Origin: Coprococcus phoceensis
Lineage (GTDB): Bacteria > Bacillota > Clostridia > Lachnospirales > Lachnospiraceae
Assembly: GCF_900104635.1 (NCBI RefSeq)
Contig: NZ_FNWC01000007.1
Location: forward strand, 310,001-374,000
Direction: 5' to 3'
DNA: 64,000 bases
In this document: one piece after another, positions 58,290 to 64,000 of the stretch
How positions within the stretch are numbered: position 1 is the stretch's first letter
Layout: every line of letters begins with the position of its first letter
Translations under genes and position numbers: made by a program
The notes under the pieces: model-generated
The model's input: the letters and a program-made list of their open reading frames with translations, nothing else
The model's database searches: none
What the model was told of the DNA's origin: nothing

Positions 58290-59693
58290 GTGATTCATCA
58301 GTACCGAAACAATGGTTATAATATTGTGCTCGATGTGAACAGCGGTTCCGTGCATGTGGTAGATGATTTGTGTTATGATTTGATCGCCTGTTTAGAGGCA
58401 ATGAACCCGGATCATACAGAAGCGACACTGCAAAGCGAAGAGACATCGGCGTATGTGAAAGAACAATTAGGAGAAAAATATAAAGAGGACGAATTAAAAG
58501 AGGCGTTAGAAGATATTGCGGAACTTACAAAGGCTGGACAGCTCTTTACAAAAGATATATACGAGGCATATATCGGAGAGGTAAAAAGCAGAAAGACGGT
58601 TGTAAAGGCATTGTGCATCCACATTGCGCATGACTGTAACCTCGCATGCCAATACTGTTTTGCAGAAGAGGGCGAATATCATGGAAGACGAGCTCTGATG
58701 TCATATGAGGTCGGGAAAAAGGCTCTGGACTTCTTGATTGCAAATTCGGGTAACCGAAAGAATCTGGAAGTAGATTTCTTTGGCGGGGAACCGCTTATGA
58801 ACTGGCAGGTAGTAAAAGATCTTGTGGCGTACGGAAGAGAGCAGGAAAAACTCCATGATAAGCATTTCCGTTTTACACTGACAACGAACGGTGTGCTTCT
58901 GAATGACGAGGTAAAGGAATTTGTCAACAAAGAGATGGACAATGTGGTATTAAGTCTGGATGGACGAAAAGAAGTCAATGACAAGATGCGTCCGTTCCGC
59001 AACGGAAAAGGAAGTTATGACCTGATCGTGCCGAAATTCCAGAAACTGGCAGAAAGCCGTAATCAGGAAAAATACTATATCAGAGGAACTTTTACAAGAG
59101 ATAATTTGGATTTCTCAAAAGATGTTCTGCATTTTGCGGATTTGGGATTCGAGCAGATTTCCATTGAGCCTGTAGTAGGAGAGGATTCAGATTTTTATTC
59201 GATCAAGAAAGAAGATCTTCCACAGATTTTTGAAGAATATGATACATTGGCAAAAGCAATCATTGAGAGAGAAGAGGCGGGAAAAGGATTTAACTTCTTC
59301 CATTTTATGATTGATTTGGACGGAGGTCCTTGCGTTGCGAAGAGACTTTCCGGATGTGGTTCGGGAACAGAGTATCTTGCAGTCACACCTTGGGGGGACT
59401 TATATCCTTGTCATCAGTTTGTCGGTGAGGAAGATTTCCTGATGGGAAATGTCGACGAAGGGATTGTGAGACCGGAAATTGCAGATGAATTCAGAGGCTG
59501 CAGTGTCTATTCCAAAGAAAAATGTAAGAACTGTTTTGCGAAATTCTATTGTAGTGGGGGATGTATGGCAAATTCTTACAAGTTTCATGGTTCGATTCAT
59601 GATGCATATGATATTGGCTGTGAGATGCAAAGGAAACGTGTGGAATGTGCGATTATGATCAAGGCTGCATTGGCAGACGGAGAAAGGATGTAA
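58290..59693 (+). CDS. scfB: SCIFF radical SAM maturase (thioether-forming)
   Basis: A 467-residue radical SAM/SPASM enzyme. GTG 58290 follows GAAAGGGG by 8-9 nt. Residues 1-100 form the PqqD-like leader-recognition domain (RRE). The radical SAM cluster is C116-x3-C120-x2-C123 (CNLACQYC), with FFGGEPLMNW and LTTNGVLLN as SAM-contact motifs. The SPASM domain has two auxiliary clusters (SGCGSGTEYLAVTPWGDLYPC, then CSVYSKEKCKNC and FYCSGGC). It installs thioether links in the SCIFF peptide. SecDF follows 3 nt after its stop, another conserved feature of this cluster. Confidence 0.96.
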   Translation: MIHQYRNNGYNIVLDVNSGSVHVVDDLCYDLIACLEAMNPDHTEATLQSEETSAYVKEQLGEKYKEDELKEALEDIAELTKAGQLFTKDIYEAYIGEVKSRKTVVKALCIHIAHDCNLACQYCFAEEGEYHGRRALMSYEVGKKALDFLIANSGNRKNLEVDFFGGEPLMNWQVVKDLVAYGREQEKLHDKHFRFTLTTNGVLLNDEVKEFVNKEMDNVVLSLDGRKEVNDKMRPFRNGKGSYDLIVPKFQKLAESRNQEKYYIRGTFTRDNLDFSKDVLHFADLGFEQISIEPVVGEDSDFYSIKKEDLPQIFEEYDTLAKAIIEREEAGKGFNFFHFMIDLDGGPCVAKRLSGCGSGTEYLAVTPWGDLYPCHQFVGEEDFLMGNVDEGIVRPEIADEFRGCSVYSKEKCKNCFAKFYCSGGCMANSYKFHGSIHDAYDIGCEMQRKRVECAIMIKAALADGERM

Positions 59694-59696
59694 GAG

Positions 59697-61838
59697 ATGA
59701 AAAAGAGTAGAGGTGTCATTAACCTGATCCTCACAGTGGTGGTAATCTGTTTATTAGGGTTTACCTCAGTTGTAGGATTTGGTGCAACAGGTGCGGGAGC
59801 GGCAAAAAATATTAAGCTTGGACTTGACCTTGCCGGAGGTGTCAGCATTACATACCAGGTAAAAGATGAGAATCCGACAGAGGAAGAGATGAAAGATACG
59901 ATCTACAAGCTGCAAAAGCGTGTAGAGCAATACAGTACAGAAGCGACTGTTTATCAGGAAGGTTCGGATCGTATCAATATTGAGATTCCAGGTGTTTCAG
60001 ATGCGAATGCAATTCTGGAAGAACTCGGAAAACCGGGATCGCTTGAATTTCAGGATGCGGAAGGGAATGTTGTTTTAGAAGGAACAGATATCAAAACAGC
60101 ATCTGCGAAAACGAGTCAAGATAACATGGGAAACAAACAGTATATCGTTGAGTTGAATCTTACAGATGAAGGAAAGACTAAATTTGCTGAGGCTACAGAG
60201 GCGAATATCGGGAAACAGATTGCTATTGTCTACGATGATGAAATCATCAGTAATCCAAAAGTAAACGAAGCGATTACCGGTGGACAGGCTTATATTGATG
60301 GAATGGAGTCTTATGAAGAAGCAGACAATCTTGCATCTACAATCCGTATAGGTGGTCTGAAACTGGAGCTGGAGGAATTGAGCTCAAAAGTAGTCGGAGC
60401 ACAGCTTGGAGAAGAGGCAATCAGCACAAGTTTGATGGCAGGTGCAATCGGACTTGCAATTGTATTTATTTTTATGTGTATCGTATATCTGCTTCCGGGA
60501 CTTGCATCGAGCATTGCGTTGGTTATCTACACAGGAATTGTAATTGTATTGCTGAATGCGTTTAACATTACATTGACCCTTCCTGGTATTGCAGGTATCG
60601 TGCTCTCAATTGGTATGGCGGTAGATGCGAACGTTATTATTTTTGCCAGAGTAAAAGAAGAGATGGCAGCAGGGAAAAGTGTAAAATCATCTCTGAAGTC
60701 TGGATTCCAGAAGGCGATGTCAGCGATCGTGGACGGTAATATGACAACTTTGATTGCGGCAATTGTACTTTGGGTTAAGGGAACAGGAAGCGTAAAAGGG
60801 TTTGCTCAGACATTGGCGCTTGGTATTGTAGTGTCTATGTTTACGGCACTGGTTGTGACAAGAATCATTATCTACTCATTATATGCAGTCGGACTTAGAA
60901 GTCCAAAATTATATGGTAGTCAGAAACCAAGAAAAGAAAGAGATTTCTTAAAGAGAAGAGTGTTGAGCTTTTCGATTTCACTTGTGATCATTGTAGCGGG
61001 ATTTGCTATGATGGGAGTGAACTCGGCAAACGGAAAAGGTGCGTTTAAGTACAGCCTTGAGTTCATGGGAGGAACTTCATCTACGGTAACATTTGACAAA
61101 GATTACTCGATTGAAGAGATCGATTCTAAGATTGTGCCGGTTGTAGAGAAAGTAACAGGAGATAAGAACGTTCAGTTCCAGAAGGTAAAAGATTCGAATG
61201 CGGTTGTTATTAAGACAATCAGCTTGGATTTGGAAGCACGTGAGGCATTTAACAAAGCGATGGCGGATAACTTCGGTGTAGATGCATCTACGATAACTGC
61301 GGAGAATATCAGTTCCACAGTCAGCTCCGAGATGCGGACAGATGCAGTCGTTGCGCTTGTGATTGCTACGGTATGTATGCTGCTTTACATTTGGTTCCGC
61401 TTCAAAGATATTCGTTTCGGAACAAGTGCGGTTATCGCATTGTTAAATGACGTTTTGTTTGTAATCGCATTTTATGCAATTTCGAGAACGTCTGTCGGAA
61501 ATACATTTATCGCATGTATCCTGACAATTGTAGGTTACTCGATCAATGCGACGATTGTTATCTTCGACCGTATCCGAGAAGAGTTAAAGACGAAAAAGAA
61601 AAACGAAGAATTATCAGGATTGGTCAACAGATGTATTACAGATACTTTGACGAGAAGTATTTACACAAATGCGACAACCTTTATCATGCTTGCGGTACTG
61701 TATGTGCTTGGAGTAAGTTCGATTAAAGAGTTTGCAATGCCGCTTATGGTTGGTGTGTTAGGAGGTACATTCTCTTCTATCTGTATCACAGGACCATTGT
61801 GGTATGTTATGAAAACAAGATTTGCAAAGAAAAAATAA
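59697..61838 (+). CDS. secDF: Protein translocase subunit SecDF
   Basis: A 713-residue fused SecD and SecF protein with 12 helices that uses the proton gradient to help SecYEG export proteins. SecD hallmarks are KLGLDLAGGVSITYQV, IEIPGVSDANAILEEL and SIGMAVDANVIIFARV; SecF hallmarks are YSLEFMGGTSS and GYSINATIVIFDRIREE. The ATG at 59698 region is 3 nt after scfB, so the genes are co-transcribed. This is the intact copy; the paralogue at 34967 has a frameshift. A terminator follows at 61845. Confidence 0.95.
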   Translation: MKKSRGVINLILTVVVICLLGFTSVVGFGATGAGAAKNIKLGLDLAGGVSITYQVKDENPTEEEMKDTIYKLQKRVEQYSTEATVYQEGSDRINIEIPGVSDANAILEELGKPGSLEFQDAEGNVVLEGTDIKTASAKTSQDNMGNKQYIVELNLTDEGKTKFAEATEANIGKQIAIVYDDEIISNPKVNEAITGGQAYIDGMESYEEADNLASTIRIGGLKLELEELSSKVVGAQLGEEAISTSLMAGAIGLAIVFIFMCIVYLLPGLASSIALVIYTGIVIVLLNAFNITLTLPGIAGIVLSIGMAVDANVIIFARVKEEMAAGKSVKSSLKSGFQKAMSAIVDGNMTTLIAAIVLWVKGTGSVKGFAQTLALGIVVSMFTALVVTRIIIYSLYAVGLRSPKLYGSQKPRKERDFLKRRVLSFSISLVIIVAGFAMMGVNSANGKGAFKYSLEFMGGTSSTVTFDKDYSIEEIDSKIVPVVEKVTGDKNVQFQKVKDSNAVVIKTISLDLEAREAFNKAMADNFGVDASTITAENISSTVSSEMRTDAVVALVIATVCMLLYIWFRFKDIRFGTSAVIALLNDVLFVIAFYAISRTSVGNTFIACILTIVGYSINATIVIFDRIREELKTKKKNEELSGLVNRCITDTLTRSIYTNATTFIMLAVLYVLGVSSIKEFAMPLMVGVLGGTFSSICITGPLWYVMKTRFAKKK

Positions 61839-61844
61839 ACGGGG

Positions 61845-61876
61845 ACGGGGGTAATCATGATATTACTCCCGTTTTT
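61845..61876 (+). terminator. Terminator after secDF
   Basis: ACGGGGGTAAT (61845-61855) pairs with ATTACTCCCGT (61862-61872), with one G-T pair, and a T run to 61876. Confidence 0.88.
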
Positions 61877-61892
61877 GCATTGAGGAGTACGT

Positions 61893-63653
61893 ATGGAAAA
61901 ATGGTTTGTAATGAGAAAAGGGGCTCCGTTTCAGGAGATTGCAGAGAAATTTCAGATTCATCCGATTCTTGCCCGCCTGATACGGAATCGTGATGTGATA
62001 GGGGATGAAGCGATTCAATTGTATCTGAACGGCACGATCGCAGATTTGTATGATGGCATGCTCATGAAAGATATGGATAAAGCGGTAGACATTTTGCTGG
62101 AGAAAATACGTGAGGACAAAAAGATTCGAATTATCGGAGATTATGATATTGATGGAATCAATTCGACTTACATTTTATTGGAAGGAATCAAGTATCTTGG
62201 AGGAGAAGCTGATATCGATATACCGGACCGCATGAAGGATGGATATGGCTTGAACCGAAATCTGATTGATCGTGCATTTGACGATGATATTGATACAATC
62301 ATCACCTGTGATAATGGAATTGCGGCAAGAGAAGAGATTGCGTATGGAAAGAGTCTTGGGATGACGATCATAGTGACAGATCATCATGAGATTCCTTATG
62401 AGGAGGTAGAAAGTGAAAAACGATATATTCTGCCGCCCGCTGATGCAGTGATTGATCCAAAACAGCAGACATGTGCATATCCATTCAAAGAATTGTGTGG
62501 AGCAGGAGTTGCATATAAACTGATCGAGGCGTTGTTCGGCGCGTGTGGAAAAGATATCGAAGATGTGGATTATCTGATGGAGAATGTGGCAATTGCGACA
62601 GTCGGAGATGTTATGGATCTGGTCGGAGAGAATCGTATTTTTGTAAAACAAGGTTTGGAGATGCTGAAACGCACAAATAATTTGGGATTGCGGGCGCTGA
62701 TGGAATGTACCGGTGTGCCTGTGGAGAGACTTTCGGCATATCATATCGGATTTGTGATCGGACCGTGCCTGAACGCAAGCGGGAGACTGGATACGGCGAA
62801 ACGGGCATTGGAGCTTTTGTGTGCAAAGACAAAAAAGGAGGCAGACATACTGGCGGGTGACTTGAAAGCGCTAAATGACAACCGGAAGGATATGACAGCT
62901 TCAGCGGTGGAAGAGGCGGTGAAGCAAGTGGAGGAGACCAGACTTGGCGAGGATAAAGTGCTGGTGATCTATCTTCCGGATTGTCACGAAAGTCTTGCCG
63001 GAATTGTAGCTGGAAGAGTGAGGGAGCGTTATCATAAGCCGGTATTTATCTTGACGAAGGCAGAAGAAGGCGTGAAAGGATCGGGGCGTTCTATTGAGAG
63101 TTACCACATGTATGAAGAATTGAATAAGTGCAAATCGCTGTTGACGAAATTTGGCGGACATAAACTTGCGGCGGGACTGTCTTTGGAGGAGGAAAATGTA
63201 GACAGACTCAGAGAAACTTTAAATGATCTGTCAACACTCACACAAGAAGATCTGATTCCTAAGATTTCTATTGATATGCAGATGCCGCTTGGCTATATCA
63301 ATGAAGCGTTTGTGGATGAATTAGAGCTTCTGGAGCCTTTTGGGAAAGGAAATATAAAGCCTGTATTTGTGGAGAAAAACATTGAAATTTTAAGCGCGAG
63401 AATTCTTGGGAAGAATAAAAATGTGTTGAAGATGCAGGTGCAGGATGCGCCTGGAACCCAGATGGATGCCATGTACTTTGGTGATGTGGAGGCATTTTTG
63501 GAATTTTTTAGAGAAAAGTATGGAAAGCCTGCGGTAGATGGTCTGCTTCGGGGACAGAGAAGCAAAGTTGAGGCGGCATTTACATATTATCCCGGAATTA
63601 ATGAATATATGGGGCAGAAAACTGTTCAGATCATCATTCAGAACTATCAGTGA
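61893..63653 (+). CDS. recJ: Single-stranded-DNA-specific exonuclease RecJ
   Basis: A 5'-3' ssDNA exonuclease in recombination and repair, 586 residues. The DHH/DHHA1 motifs are present: RIIGDYDIDGINSTYILLEG (motif I), TCDNGIAAREEIAYGKSLG (motif II), IVTDHHEIPYE (DHH motif III), and DPKQQTCAYPFKELCGAGV (motif IV). DHHA1 has GSGRSIESYHMYEEL and KFGGHKLAAGLSLEE. The protein is in the DHH subfamily that has the OB-fold C-terminal domain (from LQLGYINEAF). ATG 61893 follows GAGGAG. apt follows 77 nt later, a common clostridial order (recJ-apt). Confidence 0.95.
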   Translation: MEKWFVMRKGAPFQEIAEKFQIHPILARLIRNRDVIGDEAIQLYLNGTIADLYDGMLMKDMDKAVDILLEKIREDKKIRIIGDYDIDGINSTYILLEGIKYLGGEADIDIPDRMKDGYGLNRNLIDRAFDDDIDTIITCDNGIAAREEIAYGKSLGMTIIVTDHHEIPYEEVESEKRYILPPADAVIDPKQQTCAYPFKELCGAGVAYKLIEALFGACGKDIEDVDYLMENVAIATVGDVMDLVGENRIFVKQGLEMLKRTNNLGLRALMECTGVPVERLSAYHIGFVIGPCLNASGRLDTAKRALELLCAKTKKEADILAGDLKALNDNRKDMTASAVEEAVKQVEETRLGEDKVLVIYLPDCHESLAGIVAGRVRERYHKPVFILTKAEEGVKGSGRSIESYHMYEELNKCKSLLTKFGGHKLAAGLSLEEENVDRLRETLNDLSTLTQEDLIPKISIDMQMPLGYINEAFVDELELLEPFGKGNIKPVFVEKNIEILSARILGKNKNVLKMQVQDAPGTQMDAMYFGDVEAFLEFFREKYGKPAVDGLLRGQRSKVEAAFTYYPGINEYMGQKTVQIIIQNYQ

Positions 63654-63669
63654 GAGTAGTGCAAATGAA

Positions 63670-63698
63670 TTGAAAAAATGACAAAAAAATGCTATACT
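63670..63698 (+). promoter_or_regulatory. Promoter of apt
   Basis: TTGAAA (63670-63675), a 17-nt spacer and TATACT (63693-63698). An overlapping TATAAT at 63698-63703 would allow an alternative -10. Confidence 0.65.
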
Positions 63699-63730
63699 AT
63701 AATATACTGTAAAAATAGGAGTGAGTTAGA

Positions 63731-64000
63731 ATGAAAAAACCAATAGAAGAATATGTAAGAAGTATACCGGATTTTCCCGAAAAAGGGATTATTTTTAGAG
63801 ATGTAACAAGTATTTTAGAAGATGCTGACGGACTTCAGCTGGCGATAGATTTGATGCAGGAAAAAATCGGAGACACGGAATTTGATGTAGTGGTAGGACC
63901 GGAATCCAGAGGATTTATTTTTGGAGTACCGATTGCATATAATCTGCATAAACCGTTTATTCCGGTTCGGAAAAAAGGAAAACTTCCATGCGAGACTGTT
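63731..64000 (+). CDS. apt: Adenine phosphoribosyltransferase, 3'-truncated by window edge
   Basis: The first 90 codons of Apt, which makes AMP from adenine and PRPP in purine salvage. ATG 63731 follows AGGAGTGAG by 4-6 nt. Diagnostic text: the N-terminus KKPIEEYVRSIPDFPEKGI, IFRDVTSILED, and VVGPESRGFIFGVPIAY, the conserved adenine-binding region, then KPFIPVRKKGKLP. The PRPP motif lies beyond the end of the window. The frame is open to base 64000. Confidence 0.94.
   Translation, partial: MKKPIEEYVRSIPDFPEKGIIFRDVTSILEDADGLQLAIDLMQEKIGDTEFDVVVGPESRGFIFGVPIAYNLHKPFIPVRKKGKLPCETV

Noticed and set aside
1..64000. tRNA, rRNA genes or CRISPR arrays
   Set aside because: No CCA-ended cloverleaf, 16S/23S text or regularly spaced short repeats were noticed on reading. 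The only repeats with three copies are the 47-nt palindromes.

Overview
The window looks like chromosomal DNA of an anaerobic, low-GC, spore-forming Firmicute, most likely a gut Lachnospiraceae (class Clostridia). The clues are pyruvate:ferredoxin oxidoreductase and pyruvate phosphate dikinase with strong promoters, SpoVT, the SCIFF peptide with its radical SAM maturase and SecDF, single-chain glycyl-tRNA synthetase, a nadABC-niaR operon, and strong AAGGAGG-type ribosome binding sites. No tRNA, rRNA or CRISPR array was seen. No species is assigned. Nearly all genes are on the + strand; only a MerR regulator and a YqeY protein are on the - strand.

Region 1 (1-6.95 kb) is the conserved operon rsmB-rlmN-PP2C phosphatase-prkC-rsgA-rpe-thiN, which ends at a terminator. 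Region 2 (7.0-10.8 kb) holds a small membrane protein, a badly decayed tyrosine integrase, ychF, lgt and two small membrane proteins (zinc ribbon; DUF2085). Region 3 (10.8-15.1 kb) is a strongly promoted PFOR gene followed by a chorismate mutase-like gene. Region 4 (15.2-20.7 kb) is a five-gene peptide/nickel-type ABC importer. Region 5 (20.7-22.7 kb) is a lysine riboswitch with its terminator ahead of an NhaC-family transporter, probably a lysine carrier. Region 6 (22.7-29.1 kb) carries an M16C protease, era, a YqzL-like gene, recO and glyQS.

Region 7 (29.1-31.55 kb) is the most unusual mobile structure. A Y1 (HUH) transposase of the IS200/RAYT type lies inside perfect 22-bp inverted repeats, which in turn lie inside two near-identical 47-nt palindromes. 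A third, solo copy of the palindrome sits 1.4 kb downstream, after an M18 aminopeptidase. Region 8 (31.55-40.9 kb) has ppdK, an unknown membrane protein, a second SecDF homologue broken by a one-base frameshift, a TrkH/TrkA potassium uptake pair and a Pit/DUF47 phosphate uptake pair.

Region 9 (40.9-43.4 kb) is a collapsed Pel-type polysaccharide locus: the 3' part of an SDR epimerase fused to PelD (with a c-di-GMP I-site-like RxxD), a PelE cut after about 130 residues, and a glycosyltransferase tail joined at a readable deletion junction. Region 10 (43.4-50 kb) holds an unknown gene, a diacylglycerol kinase-like gene, a phasin-like protein with a UbiB-family kinase, and nadA-nadB-nadC-niaR. 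Region 11 (50-57 kb) has a MerR/MATE divergent pair with a 19-bp-spacer operator-promoter, yqeY, a siderophore-type ABC importer behind two GTTAG...CTAAC palindromes, and spoVT. Region 12 (57.5-64 kb) is the SCIFF ranthipeptide cluster (TIGR04086-like membrane protein, 47-residue precursor, maturase, SecDF), then recJ and the start of apt.
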